From contig NZ_MDEB01000001.1 in assembly GCF_002939945.1 (NCBI RefSeq), positions 124,001 through 188,000 of the forward strand: DNA of 64,000 bases. Reading direction: 5' to 3'. Position numbers and translations under genes: made by a program. The notes under the pieces were generated by a model that was not told the origin of the DNA, ran no database searches, and was given only the letters and a program-made list of their open reading frames with translations. Source of the DNA: Xanthomonas arboricola pv. populi (GTDB lineage Bacteria; Pseudomonadota; Gammaproteobacteria; Xanthomonadales; Xanthomonadaceae). Below, one piece after another: positions 51,714 to 61,420 of this stretch (position 1 is its first letter; each line of letters begins with the position of its first letter).

Positions 51714-53867
51714 ATGCTGCGCACGCTGATCGACCTCAAACCGCGCGACGTGCCGCTGCGCGTCGCGCTGCGCAATACCGCAGCGGTGGTGCTGCCGCTG
51801 GCGGTCGGTGTGGCCACCGGGCACGTCGCCGCCGGCCTGGCCGTGTGTACCGGCGCGCTCAATACCATGTTCACCGACCAGCCCGGCCCGTATCGCGCGC
51901 GTCTGCAACGCATGCTGATGGCGGCGCTGGCAGCCGGCCTGGCCGCGTTGCTCGGCATCTGGGTCGGCCACAACACGCCGGCACTGGTGATCGCCGGGCT
52001 GCTGCTCGGCCTTGGCGGCGGCTTGCTGGTGGCGCTCGGCCCGGTGGCGGCGCGGGTGGGGTTGACCAGCATGATCCTGCTGGTGGTCAGCGCCGACATG
52101 CGCTTGCCGGTGCAGCAGGCAGCGGGCGTGGCGGCGTTGATCTTTGCCGGCGGCCTGCTCCAGGTGGCCCTGGCATTGGCCGCGTGGCCGTTGCAGCGCT
52201 ATCGCCCGGAGCGCTTCGCGCTGGCCGACCTGATGCGTCAACTGGCCGGCATCGCACGCCAGCGTCCGGAAGCCAGCGCCCCGCCGCCGGCCACCCAGGA
52301 AGTGCTCGATGCGATGGTGATGCTGCACGGCGAGCATCGCTCGCGCGCGATCGCCGTGCAGAGCTTCCGCATCATCGCCGAGCTGTGCGAGCGCGTGCGG
52401 CTGGAGCTGCTGTCATTGGCCGATGTCGATACCCGCCTGACCGAGTCGCAGGCGCGCCCGGCGATCGAGCGCGTGCTCGAACGCGGCGCCATCGTGCTGG
52501 AACAGCTCGCGCATGCGATGACGGTGGGCCAAGACCCGCTCGCCGCCAATGCCTCGATGACCGGCTTCGATGATCTGGTCGCCGCACTGGCGCAGTTCCA
52601 GCACGACAACGCCGATACCCGCGAACGCCGGCTGGCGCGTGTGGCGGTGGCGCGTGCGCAAGGCCTGGGCGGCCAGTTGCGCGCCCTGATCCGCAATGCG
52701 CATTGGGCCAGCAGCCGTGGCGAAATCCAGGCGCAGCTGGCCGAAGCACGTTTGCCGGCGGCACTCAGGCCCGCGGCGACCTGGGCCACGCTGCGTGCAA
52801 ATCTGGATCTGTCCTCGGTGGCCTTCCGGCATGCCTTGCGCTGCGGCGTGTGCCTGGCGCTGGCCATCGCCTTCCAGCGCTGGCAGCAGATTCCGCACGG
52901 CTTCTGGATTCCGATGACCACCGCCATCGTGCTCAAGCCGGATTTCGGCGGCACTTTCAGCTTCGGCGCCCTGCGCGTGGCCGGCACCTTCGTCGGCCTG
53001 CTGGTGGCGACCTTGCTGGCGCATCTGGCGATGGATGGCGCGAGCGTCCGCCTGGCGTTGCTGGCGCTGTTCTGCCTGGGCTTCCGCCTGCTGACGCAGG
53101 TGAATTACGGCATCGGCGTTGCGTTTCTGACCGGCATGCTGGTGCTGCTGCTGTCCTTCGAAGGCGTGGCACCGGGCGAGGCCATCGGTGCGCGTCTGCA
53201 GGCGACGGTGGCCGGCAGCGCCTGGGCGTTGATCGCCTACGCGCTGTGGCCCACGCGCGAGCGTCGGCATATCCGCGCTTCGCTGGCGCAGCTGCTGACC
53301 GCCTACCGCGATCATCTGCGCAATCTTTTGCTCGGCAGGATGGAGGATCTGGGCGATACCCGCGCTGCCGCACGCGTGGCGCGCACCAACGCGCAGGCCT
53401 CGATCGAACGCCTGCGCGGCGAGCCACGCAGCCGGCGCAATCTGCACGAGCTCAAACTCGCCGAATCGTTGCTGGCCAACGGCAACCGGCTGATCCGCGC
53501 CACCTTGTCGCTGGAAGCGGTACTGCGCGATGGCCATCCATTGCCTGCCCTGGAGGCGCTGCCCGCATTCGCGCAACAGGCCGACCAGGCGCTGTCCGAG
53601 CTGATCGCCTGCCTGCTCGACGGCGGCATTCCCGCCGCGGCCACCTTGCGCAGCGCCGAGCGCCAGCTGTCCGATGCGTTGGCGGCCCTGCCCGACGGCT
53701 CGCCCGCCACCGCCGCACTGGCCGACACCATCGACCGCATCACCGACAGTATCGGCACGCTGACGCATCTGTTGCGTCCGGCCCGGCCCGCTTCGACCAA
53801 AGTCTCTACCGATGCCTCGGCCGATGCCCCGGCCGTGCATGACGGCGCACACGGTGCCGGCGGGTAA
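51714..53867 (+). CDS. FUSC-family inner-membrane protein
   Basis: A 717-residue protein of the fusaric-acid-resistance / aromatic-acid exporter superfamily. There are two hydrophobic halves, about 20-150 and 375-510, joined by soluble helical segments; the second half has FRHALRCGVCLALAIAFQRW and WIPMTTAIVLKPDFGGTFSF, typical of the FUSC domain. The C-terminal 200 residues are soluble and helical. It lies between nbaC and kynU on the same strand, so export or tolerance of kynurenine-pathway aromatics is an attractive guess. No membrane-fusion or outer-membrane partner is adjacent. Confidence 0.85.
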   Translation: MLRTLIDLKPRDVPLRVALRNTAAVVLPLAVGVATGHVAAGLAVCTGALNTMFTDQPGPYRARLQRMLMAALAAGLAALLGIWVGHNTPALVIAGLLLGLGGGLLVALGPVAARVGLTSMILLVVSADMRLPVQQAAGVAALIFAGGLLQVALALAAWPLQRYRPERFALADLMRQLAGIARQRPEASAPPPATQEVLDAMVMLHGEHRSRAIAVQSFRIIAELCERVRLELLSLADVDTRLTESQARPAIERVLERGAIVLEQLAHAMTVGQDPLAANASMTGFDDLVAALAQFQHDNADTRERRLARVAVARAQGLGGQLRALIRNAHWASSRGEIQAQLAEARLPAALRPAATWATLRANLDLSSVAFRHALRCGVCLALAIAFQRWQQIPHGFWIPMTTAIVLKPDFGGTFSFGALRVAGTFVGLLVATLLAHLAMDGASVRLALLALFCLGFRLLTQVNYGIGVAFLTGMLVLLLSFEGVAPGEAIGARLQATVAGSAWALIAYALWPTRERRHIRASLAQLLTAYRDHLRNLLLGRMEDLGDTRAAARVARTNAQASIERLRGEPRSRRNLHELKLAESLLANGNRLIRATLSLEAVLRDGHPLPALEALPAFAQQADQALSELIACLLDGGIPAAATLRSAERQLSDALAALPDGSPATAALADTIDRITDSIGTLTHLLRPARPASTKVSTDASADAPAVHDGAHGAGG

Positions 53868-53901
53868 ACTGCGCCACTGACCTGCGTTGCGAGCCGTGAT
53901 C

Positions 53902-55173
53902 ATGACCGACCTGCTGTCCCGCGCCCATGCCGTTGCACTGGACGCCGCCGACCTGCTGCGCCACCTGCGCGATGACTTCGTGTTCCCGCAGCATGCCGGC
54001 CAGGATCAGACCTATTTCGTCGGCAATTCGCTGGGCCTGCAGCCACGCGCCGCACGCGCGATGGTGGCCGAGGTGCTCGACCAGTGGGGTGCGCTCGCGG
54101 TGGAGGGCCACTTCACCGGTCCCACCCAGTGGCTGACCTATCACCAGCTGGTGCGCGATGGCCTGGCCCGGGTAGTCGGCGCGCTGCCGGGCGAAGTGGT
54201 GGCGATGAACACGCTGAGCGTCAACCTGCACCTGATGATGGCCAGCTTCTACCGCCCCACGCCCGAGCGTGGCGCGATCCTGATCGAAGCCGGCGCGTTT
54301 CCGTCCGACCGCCATGCGGTGGAATCGCAACTGCGCCTGCATGGGCTGGATCCGGCCACGCAGCTGATCGAAGTGCAAGCCGACCAACCCAATGGCACGC
54401 TGTCGATGGCGGCGATTGCCGATGCCATCGCCCGGCATGGTCCGCGGCTGGCGCTGGTGCTGTGGCCCGGCATCCAGTACCGCACCGGTCAGGCCTTCGA
54501 CCTGGGCGAAATCGTGCGGCTGGCACGCGCACAGGGCGCGGCGGTGGGTTTCGATCTGGCGCATGCGGTCGGCAATATCGCGCTGACGCTGCACGACGAC
54601 GGCGTGGATTTCGCGGTGTGGTGCCACTACAAATACCTCAACGCCGGCCCCGGCGCGGTGGGGGGCTGTTTCGTGCACGAACGCCATGCCAACAGCAACC
54701 TGCCCCGCATGGCCGGTTGGTGGGGACATGAGCAGCAGAGCCGCTTCCGCATGGATCCGCAGTTCGTGCCCTCGCCCGGCGCCGAAGGCTGGCAGCTGAG
54801 CAATCCGCCGGTGCTGGCGCTGGCGCCGCTGCGTGCGTCGCTGGAGCTGTTCGATCAGGCCGGCATGGCGGCGCTGCGTGCCAAGTCCGAACAGCTGACC
54901 GGGCATCTGGAACAGCTGATCCACGCCCGTGTGCCGCAGGTGCTGCAGATTGTCACCCCGGCCGAGCCGGCGCAGCGTGGCTGCCAGCTGTCGTTGCGGG
55001 TGGCCGGCGGCCGCGCGCAGGGGCGCTCGCTGTTCGAGTACCTGCAGTCGGCGGGTGTGCTCGGCGATTGGCGCGAACCGGACGTGATCCGCATCGCACC
55101 GGTGCCGCTGTACAACCGCTTCTGCGACCTGCACCAGTTGGTCGAGCACGTGGAAACCTGGGCCGCCGCCTGA
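53902..55173 (+). CDS. kynU: Kynureninase
   Basis: A 423-residue PLP enzyme that splits 3-hydroxykynurenine to 3-hydroxyanthranilate and alanine. Family motifs: YFVGNSLGLQPR, VVAMNTLSVNLHLMMASFY, AVGFDLAHAVGN, PLP lysine in WCHYKYLNAGPGAVGG, and AGWWGHEQQSRF. ATG 53902 is preceded by a weak site; TTG 53887 is an alternative. It follows the FUSC gene by 34 nt and precedes kmo. Confidence 0.97.
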   Translation: MTDLLSRAHAVALDAADLLRHLRDDFVFPQHAGQDQTYFVGNSLGLQPRAARAMVAEVLDQWGALAVEGHFTGPTQWLTYHQLVRDGLARVVGALPGEVVAMNTLSVNLHLMMASFYRPTPERGAILIEAGAFPSDRHAVESQLRLHGLDPATQLIEVQADQPNGTLSMAAIADAIARHGPRLALVLWPGIQYRTGQAFDLGEIVRLARAQGAAVGFDLAHAVGNIALTLHDDGVDFAVWCHYKYLNAGPGAVGGCFVHERHANSNLPRMAGWWGHEQQSRFRMDPQFVPSPGAEGWQLSNPPVLALAPLRASLELFDQAGMAALRAKSEQLTGHLEQLIHARVPQVLQIVTPAEPAQRGCQLSLRVAGGRAQGRSLFEYLQSAGVLGDWREPDVIRIAPVPLYNRFCDLHQLVEHVETWAAA

Positions 55174-55346
55174 GCGCGTACGGCACAGACTGTGCCAGCG
55201 AACAGCGCCGCGCGTGAGCCGGAACCGGCACCCGCGCACGTACACTCCGAACCCGCACCTGGCCGGCCACGGCAGGTGCCGCTGCCAGCCACTCTCCTTC
55301 CTCCCTCTTGGCCGGCACTCGCGTCCGGCCGCTGCCGGATACCGCA

Positions 55347-56714
55347 TTGAGCGCAGTCTCTCCCCGTTCCCTGACCCTGATCGGCGCTGGCCTGGCCGGT
55401 TGCCTGCTGGCCATCCTGTTGTCGCGTCGCGGCTGGCAGGTCACCGTCTACGAGCGCCGTGGCGACCCGCGCATCAAGGGCTACGAGTCCGGCCGCTCGA
55501 TCAATCTGGCGCTGGCCGAACGCGGCCGCCATGCACTGCGCCAGGCCGGTGCCGACAACGCGGTGATGGCCAAGGCGGTGATGATGCGCGGGCGCATGGT
55601 GCATCCGCTGCACGCGCAGCCGCAGCTGCAGCGTTACGGGCGCGACGACAGCGAAGTGATCTGGTCGATCCACCGCGCCGCATTGAACGTCGCGCTGCTG
55701 GATCTGGCCGAACAGGCCGGTGCCCGCGTGCATTTCTATCGCCGCCTGCACACGGTGGACTTCGACGCCGGCTACGCGCGCTTCATCGACGACCGCGACG
55801 ACCAGCCGCACGAAATCCATTTCCAGAGCCTGATCGGCAGCGATGGCGCCGGCTCGGCATTGCGCGCAGCGATGCAGCGCAAATCGCCGCTGGGCGAGCG
55901 CACCGCATTCCTCGATCACTCCTACAAGGAGCTGGAAATTCCGCCGCTGCCCGGCGGCGGGTTCCGCATCGAAGGCAACGCGCTGCACATCTGGCCGCGC
56001 GGGCGCTACATGTGCATTGCGCTGCCCAACGACGGCGGCACCTTCACCGTCACGCTGTTTCTGCCCAATGCCGGCGAGCCCAGTTTTGCCACCACGCGTA
56101 CCGGCGACGAAGCGCTCGCCTTGTTCGCGCGTGATTTTCCCGATGCCTTGCCGCTGATTCCGCAACTCAAGGAGCATTGGGAAGAGCATCCGCCCGGCCT
56201 GCTCGGTACCCTCACGCTGGACCGCTGGCATCTGGGCGGCCGCGCATTGCTGATCGGCGACGCCGCGCACGCGATGGTGCCCTTCCACGGCCAGGGCATG
56301 AATTGCGCGTTCGAAGATTGCGTGGCGCTGGCTGAGCAGCTGGACGCGCACGACGATCTGGAAGCCGCGTTCGCCGCGTTCCAGGCCGCACGCCGCGACG
56401 ACGCCGCAGCGATCCAGCAGATGGCGCTGGAGAATTACCTGGAAATGCGTGACCGCGTCGACGATCCCGACTTCCTGCTGCAGCGCGCGCTCGAACAGCA
56501 GCTGCAGGCACGCTGGCCCACCCGTTTCGTGCCGCATTACACGATGGTGACCTTCCTGCGCACGCGCTACTCGATCGCCCTGGCGCGCAGCGAGATCCAG
56601 CGCCAGATCCTGGTCGAGGCCACGCGCGGGCACAGCGACCTGTCGCGCATCGACTGGGCGGCGCTGGAAGCGGTCGTGCATGCGCGCCTGCAGCCGCTGG
56701 AAGGCGCGCACTGA
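55347..56714 (+). CDS. kmo: Kynurenine 3-monooxygenase
   Basis: A 455-residue FAD-dependent hydroxylase that turns kynurenine into 3-hydroxykynurenine. The FAD-binding GxGxxG is SLTLIGAGLAGCLLAILLSR near the start; IKGYESGRSINLALAERGR is the kmo signature; LLIGDAAHAMVPFHGQGMN is the second flavin motif. The tail is hydrophobic in part (TMVTFLRTRYSIALA), as in membrane-associated KMO. Neither candidate TTG (55308 or 55347) has a clear ribosome site; 55347 gives the family length. There is no ATG option. Confidence 0.94.
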   Translation: MSAVSPRSLTLIGAGLAGCLLAILLSRRGWQVTVYERRGDPRIKGYESGRSINLALAERGRHALRQAGADNAVMAKAVMMRGRMVHPLHAQPQLQRYGRDDSEVIWSIHRAALNVALLDLAEQAGARVHFYRRLHTVDFDAGYARFIDDRDDQPHEIHFQSLIGSDGAGSALRAAMQRKSPLGERTAFLDHSYKELEIPPLPGGGFRIEGNALHIWPRGRYMCIALPNDGGTFTVTLFLPNAGEPSFATTRTGDEALALFARDFPDALPLIPQLKEHWEEHPPGLLGTLTLDRWHLGGRALLIGDAAHAMVPFHGQGMNCAFEDCVALAEQLDAHDDLEAAFAAFQAARRDDAAAIQQMALENYLEMRDRVDDPDFLLQRALEQQLQARWPTRFVPHYTMVTFLRTRYSIALARSEIQRQILVEATRGHSDLSRIDWAALEAVVHARLQPLEGAH

Positions 56715-56820
56715 TCCACCTGCACAGGCCGGCGTCAGCGGGCCGGCGCGCGAATAAGAGATACTAGGCAGCACTGGCGGCGCCCTCCGCAGCGCGCCGC
56801 GGACCTGGATTTCATACGGC

Positions 56821-58266
56821 ATGCCTGACAGCTTTCTCTTCTACGACCTGGAAACCTTCGGCCAGGATCCGCGCCGCACGCGCATCGCGCAGTTCGCCGC
56901 GGTGCGCACCGATGCGCAGCTGCGCGTGATCGAAGAACCGATCAGTTTCTACGTGCAGCCGGCCGACGACCTGCTGCCCTCCCCGTACGCGACCATGGTC
57001 ACCGGCATCACCCCGCAGCACGCGCTGCGCGAAGGCGTAAGCGAGGCCGAAGCGTTCGCGCGCATCTGCGAGCAGATGAGCCGGCCGCAGACCTGCACGC
57101 TGGGCTACAACTCGATCCGCTTCGACGACGAGTTCGTGCGCTGCGGACTATTCCGCAATTTCTACGACCCGTACGAGCGCGAGTGGCGCGGCGGCAATTC
57201 GCGCTGGGACCTGCTCGACGTGTTGCGGCTGGTGCATGCGCTGCGCCCGGACGGCATCGTCTGGCCGCAGCGCGAAGACGGCGCCACCTCGTTCAAGCTC
57301 GAACACCTGGCCGATGCCAACGCAGTGCGCGAAGGCGATGCGCACGAGGCGCTGTCAGACGTGTACGCCACCATCGGCATGGCGCGCAAGTTCCAGCAGC
57401 ATCAACCCAAGCTATGGGATTATGCGCTGCGTCTGCGCGACAAGCGCTTTGCGGCGACGCTGCTGGACGTCATCGGCATGCAGCCGGTGCTGCATGTCTC
57501 GCAGCGCTATCCCGCCTCGCGCATGTGCGCTGCCGCAGTGCTGCCGTTGACGCGCCATCCGCGTATCGACAGCCGCGTGATCGTGTTCGATCTGGAAGGC
57601 GACCCTGAAGTGCTGTTGCGCTTGAGCCCCGACGAGATCGCCGACCGGCTGTATATCCGCGCCGCCGACCTGCCCGAAGGCGAGCAGCGCATTCCGCTCA
57701 AGGAAGTGCACGTGAACAAGTCGCCGGCGCTGGTGGCCTGGCAGCATCTGCGCGCGGCGGATTTCCAGCGCCTGGGCATCGACCCGGACGCGGTGCTGGC
57801 CAAGGCTGCACGCCTGCGCGCGCTCGGCCCCGAACTGGCCGAAAAGGTGCGTCAGGTCTACGGCAACGAGCGCGCTGCGGCACCGGCGGTCAACGATGCC
57901 GATGCCTCGCTGTATGACGGCTTCCTGGCCGAAGGCGACAAGCGCCTGCTGGCGCAGGTGCGCGCCAGTGCACCGGCCGAGCTGGGCGCGCTGGAAGCGC
58001 GCTTTCGCGATCCGCGCCTGGTCGAGTTGCTGTTTCGCTACCGCGCGCGCAACTGGCCGCAGACCTTGTCGTTCGACGAGCAGGAACGCTGGAACGTCTA
58101 CCGCCGCCAACGCCTGCTCGAAGACCGTGGCCTGGGCGAGGTCACGCTCGACCAGTTCCATGCGCAGATCGCGGATTTACGGCTTGCTCACCCGGACGAT
58201 GCTACCAAGCAGTCCTTGCTCGACCAGCTCGCCGCCTGGGGTTTGGACCTCCAACGCACGCTATGA
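56821..58266 (+). CDS. sbcB: Exodeoxyribonuclease I
   Basis: A 481-residue single-strand 3'-5' exonuclease used in recombination and mismatch repair. The DEDDh domain starts FLFYDLETFGQDPRRTRIAQF, then YNSIRFDDEFVR and EHLADANAVREGDAHEALSD with the last Asp. The SH3-like and helical extension follow, and the length matches E. coli ExoI. Its stop overlaps the next start by 4 nt. Confidence 0.97.
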   Translation: MPDSFLFYDLETFGQDPRRTRIAQFAAVRTDAQLRVIEEPISFYVQPADDLLPSPYATMVTGITPQHALREGVSEAEAFARICEQMSRPQTCTLGYNSIRFDDEFVRCGLFRNFYDPYEREWRGGNSRWDLLDVLRLVHALRPDGIVWPQREDGATSFKLEHLADANAVREGDAHEALSDVYATIGMARKFQQHQPKLWDYALRLRDKRFAATLLDVIGMQPVLHVSQRYPASRMCAAAVLPLTRHPRIDSRVIVFDLEGDPEVLLRLSPDEIADRLYIRAADLPEGEQRIPLKEVHVNKSPALVAWQHLRAADFQRLGIDPDAVLAKAARLRALGPELAEKVRQVYGNERAAAPAVNDADASLYDGFLAEGDKRLLAQVRASAPAELGALEARFRDPRLVELLFRYRARNWPQTLSFDEQERWNVYRRQRLLEDRGLGEVTLDQFHAQIADLRLAHPDDATKQSLLDQLAAWGLDLQRTL

Positions 58267-58949
58267 CCACCTATTTTTCCGATGCCAGCTTCAAGTTCCT
58301 GCGCGCCCTGGCCCGCCACAACGACAAGACCTGGTTCAACGATCACCGGCATCAGTACGAGGCGCACGTGCGCCAGCCGTTCCTGCAGCTGATTACCGAC
58401 CTGCAGCCCGCGGTGGCGCAGGTCAGCGAGCATTATCGCGCCGATCCCAAGACCCAGGGCGGCTCGCTGTTTCGTATCTACCGCGATGCGCGTTTTTCCA
58501 ACGACAAATCGCCATACAAGAACTGGCAAGGCGCGCGCCTGTTCCATGAGCGCCGCCGCCAGGTGCCGGCGCCGTCGTTCTACATCCATCTGCAGCCGGG
58601 CGAGAGTTTCGTGGGTGCAGGGCTGTGGCACCCGGAGCCGGACACCCAGCGCAAGCTGCGCCAGTTCATCTTCGACAATCCCGCCAACTGGAAAGCGGCC
58701 GCCTACGAGCCAAAACTACGCCGCAAATTCGCGTTGGACGACAGCGAGAAACTCGTGCGTGCGCCGCGCGGCTTTCCCAACGATTTCGCCTTCATCGACG
58801 ACCTCAAGCATCGCAACTGGGCGTATCTGCGTCATCTCGACGATGCCATCATGACCGGCCCGCGCCTGCGTCAGACCATCGAAGCGGACCTGGTGGTGCT
58901 GGCGCCGTTCGTCGATTATCTGTGCGCCGCGCTGGATCTGGAATTTTGA
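58263..58949 (+). CDS. DUF2461 family protein
   Basis: A 228-residue soluble protein of the DUF2461/TIGR02453 family. Typical motifs: FLRALARHNDKTWFNDHR near the start, FRIYRDARFSNDKSPYKNW, FYIHLQPGESFVGAGLW and RAPRGFPNDF. Function not established. It is coupled to sbcB by an ATGA overlap. Confidence 0.9.
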   Translation: MTTYFSDASFKFLRALARHNDKTWFNDHRHQYEAHVRQPFLQLITDLQPAVAQVSEHYRADPKTQGGSLFRIYRDARFSNDKSPYKNWQGARLFHERRRQVPAPSFYIHLQPGESFVGAGLWHPEPDTQRKLRQFIFDNPANWKAAAYEPKLRRKFALDDSEKLVRAPRGFPNDFAFIDDLKHRNWAYLRHLDDAIMTGPRLRQTIEADLVVLAPFVDYLCAALDLEF

Positions 58950-59073
58950 TGCATCGCACGGCGCCGGCAGCAATCGACGCGGCGCCGGCGATCGGCACAC
59001 CGAAGCGGTCCATCGCTGCGTGGCGCCGTGCACCGGTGCGTCTTGCGCCAACCACAGCCACGGACTGCACACC

Positions 59074-59640
59074 ATGAACAAACGCTGGTTGCTGTTGCCC
59101 ATACTGGCCGTGCTGCTGCTTGCCAGCTATGTGGTTGCAGGCCCGTACCTGGCCATTCGCGGCATCAGCCAGGCAGTCGCCAATCGCGACACCGCGCAGC
59201 TGGAACGCCACGTGGACTTCCCCAGCCTGCGGGTCAACCTCAAGGCGCAGTTGGACGACTACCTGATTCGCCAGGCCGGCAGCCGCATGCAATCGAGCCT
59301 GCTCGGCGGCTTTGCCCTGCAGCTTGCCAGCGGCATCAGCGGTGCCGGCGTGGACACGCTGGTGACGCCGCTGGGCATCGGTGCGTTGCTGCAGGGCCAT
59401 AGCGTGTGGAATCGCGTTACCGGCACCACCGTCAGCCCGGACACCTATGCGGCACCGGCGCCGGCGCGTCCGCTGCAAGGCGCCCAGCAGCGCTTCGAAT
59501 CCACCCGCCGCTTCACCGCGACCACCCGCACCGCGACCGGAGCGCCGGTGGTGTTCGTGCTGACCCGGCAAGGCCTGCGCTGGCGATTGACCGATATCCG
59601 CTTGCCGCTGGCAGATGCGGAAAATCCGCCGACCCCATAA
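59074..59640 (+). CDS. DUF2939 family exported protein
   Basis: A 188-residue protein with an N-terminal membrane helix or signal (WLLLPILAVLLLASYVVAGPY). The region YLAIRGISQAVANRDTAQLERHVDFPSLRVNLKAQL is the DUF2939 signature. The rest is Ala/Arg-rich and ends in a beta-rich stretch (VVFVLTRQGLRWRLTDIRLP). Likely periplasmic and tethered; function unknown. ATG 59074 was chosen for the signal. Confidence 0.85.
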   Translation: MNKRWLLLPILAVLLLASYVVAGPYLAIRGISQAVANRDTAQLERHVDFPSLRVNLKAQLDDYLIRQAGSRMQSSLLGGFALQLASGISGAGVDTLVTPLGIGALLQGHSVWNRVTGTTVSPDTYAAPAPARPLQGAQQRFESTRRFTATTRTATGAPVVFVLTRQGLRWRLTDIRLPLADAENPPTP

Positions 59641-59644
59641 TCGC

Positions 59645-59681
59645 GCGCCTGCGAACGATGTTGAGATTTTCGCGTTCGCAG
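59645..59681. terminator. Bidirectional hairpin between convergent genes
   Basis: GCCTGCGAACG (59645-59655) and CGTTCGCAGGC (59671-59681) are perfectly complementary with a 15-nt loop. It lies between the DUF2939 gene (+) and the spermidine-synthase-like gene (-). Confidence 0.6.
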
Positions 59682-59707
59682 GCTGACGACGGGCACCGGA
59701 CAGCGGC

Positions 59708-60451
59708 TCACGAAGACCACCAGGCCCGCTCCATCCACGCTGCCTGCAGCCGCAGTATCGCAGGCCGCAACTGCCGGCGCGCCGACCACGGCAACGCCGC
59801 CAGCGCCTGCTCCGCAGTGCCCGGCGTGCATTTGCCGTTCCAGGCGTACAGCACCTGGTTGCGCGGATCCGGCTCGGGCAACAGCAGCACCCGCCCCTCG
59901 AACACCTCGCGCAGCGCGGCCAGATGCCCGGCCAGCGTCACCTGGAACAGGTTCAGGGCCAGCACACCGCCGGGCGTCAACGCAGCGCGGCAATCGGCAT
60001 AGAACTCGGGCGTGCACAACGCCGGTGGAATGCCATCGGCATCGTAGGCATCCAGCAGCAACAGGTCGTAGCGCCCGGCACGCATGCCGATCCACTGCGC
60101 ACCATCGCCGTGCGTGACCTCAAGCCGCGCATCGTCGCGTGGCACGCCAAACGCATCGCGCAACGCCAGCACCTGCGCATCGGCATCCACCGCTTCGATG
60201 CGCGTGCTGCGCAGATAGCGGTGACAGAACTTGGCCTGCGCGCCGCCGCCGAAGCCGATCAGGCCGATGCGCCCGGGACGCGGCTGCAGCCACAGCGCGG
60301 CCAGCATGCTGCGCGTATACGGCAGCATCAGCCGCAACGGCGCCCAGCGCGACATGCGGGTCTGGACGGTGTCCTCGGCGAAATACAGCTCCAGTTGGCG
60401 CCAGCTGGAGCGCAGCGCGGCGCGCCCAGACAGCTTCGATGCCTCGCTCAC
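59708..60451 (-). CDS. Spermidine-synthase-like methyltransferase-fold protein
   Basis: A 247-residue protein of the spermine/spermidine synthase superfamily. The Rossmann GxGxG-like site is IGLIGFGGGAQAKF; RIEAVDADAQVLALRDAF and VTHGDGAQWI follow, then LLLLDAYDADGIPPALCTPEFY with the catalytic-loop Asp. It lacks the N-terminal beta barrel of true SpeE, so polyamine synthesis is doubtful. GTG 60451 overlaps the stop of the upstream nucleotidase gene by 4 nt (GTGA), implying translational coupling. Confidence 0.8.
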   Translation of the reverse strand: MSEASKLSGRAALRSSWRQLELYFAEDTVQTRMSRWAPLRLMLPYTRSMLAALWLQPRPGRIGLIGFGGGAQAKFCHRYLRSTRIEAVDADAQVLALRDAFGVPRDDARLEVTHGDGAQWIGMRAGRYDLLLLDAYDADGIPPALCTPEFYADCRAALTPGGVLALNLFQVTLAGHLAALREVFEGRVLLLPEPDPRNQVLYAWNGKCTPGTAEQALAALPWSARRQLRPAILRLQAAWMERAWWSS

Positions 60452-61413
60452 CTGCCCTGCGGATCGTTGGCCACGCCATGCGGCACGTGACCGGCCGCCA
60501 CATGCTGGTGTTGGCGCGCACTGTCGATGTTGTGCTGCGAATCGTCGAAGAAGATATCCGCGCCGAACGCCTCCAGGAACGGCCCCTTGTGGCGCCCGCC
60601 GAGGAACAGCGCCTCGTCCAGACGCACGCCCCACTCGCGCAGGGTGCGGATCACCCGCTCGTGCGCCGGCGCCGAGCGCGCGGTGACCAGCGCGGTGCGG
60701 ATCGGCGAGGCCTCGCCCGGCGGGAATGCCGCCTGCAGCGCATGCAGCGCCGACAGGAAATTGCGGAACGGCCCGACCGACAGCGGCTCGCGCGCACGCT
60801 CGCGCTCGTGGCGGCCAAACGCCTCCACGCCCTGCTCGCGCGAGATGCGTTCGCTCTCGTCGCCGAAGATCACCGCATCGCCGTCGAAGGCGATGCGCAG
60901 CTGGGTCGACAGGCGGCTTTCGTCGTTGTCCACGATCGCCGCCGCGGCCTCGGCGCGCTCGCCCGGCGCGCGCGGCATGATGGTCGCCGCCGCGATGCCA
61001 TGGCTGAGTGCGCGGCGTACCGATTCCGGATTGGCCGACAGAAACAGATCGGTGCCGAACGGCTTCACGTACGGCCAGGTCGGCTGACCCGAGGTGAAGG
61101 TCGCCCGCACGATGCCCAGGTTGTAGTGCTGGATCGAATTGAAGATGCGCAAGCCGGTATCGGCGGAATTGCGCGACAGCAGGATCACTTCGACACGCGG
61201 GGTTTCTTCGGGCACATCGTGGTTGAGCGCCAGCAGCTTGCGCACCACCGGAAAGGCGACGCCCGGCTCCAGGATGTCGTCCTCATGCTCGCGCTGGAAC
61301 GCCGAATACGCCTCCACGCCATCGGCCTCGAACAGCGCATGGCCTTCTTCGAGATCGAACAGCGCGCGCGAGGTCACCGCGACGGTCAGGAGCCTTGGGG
61401 AATTATCAGCCAT
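60448..61413 (-). CDS. Cytosolic 5'-nucleotidase (cN-I family)
   Basis: A 321-residue protein similar to the cytosolic 5'-nucleotidase I family, which dephosphorylates nucleoside monophosphates such as AMP. Motifs: VAVTSRALFDLEEGHALFE near the start, VILLSRNSADTGLRIFNSIQH, IAFDGDAVIFGDESE with the HAD-like Asp pair, and ALVTARSAPAHERVI. ATG 61413 was chosen; the longer frame upstream is G-rich microrepeat DNA. It lies downstream of nadK on the same strand. Confidence 0.9.
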   Translation of the reverse strand: MADNSPRLLTVAVTSRALFDLEEGHALFEADGVEAYSAFQREHEDDILEPGVAFPVVRKLLALNHDVPEETPRVEVILLSRNSADTGLRIFNSIQHYNLGIVRATFTSGQPTWPYVKPFGTDLFLSANPESVRRALSHGIAAATIMPRAPGERAEAAAAIVDNDESRLSTQLRIAFDGDAVIFGDESERISREQGVEAFGRHERERAREPLSVGPFRNFLSALHALQAAFPPGEASPIRTALVTARSAPAHERVIRTLREWGVRLDEALFLGGRHKGPFLEAFGADIFFDDSQHNIDSARQHQHVAAGHVPHGVANDPQGR

Positions 61414-61420
61414 TGGGGTG

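Noticed and set aside
55308..55346. Upstream TTG start for kmo
   Set aside because: It adds 13 residues not seen in the family and has no ribosome site; the TTG at 55347 fits better.
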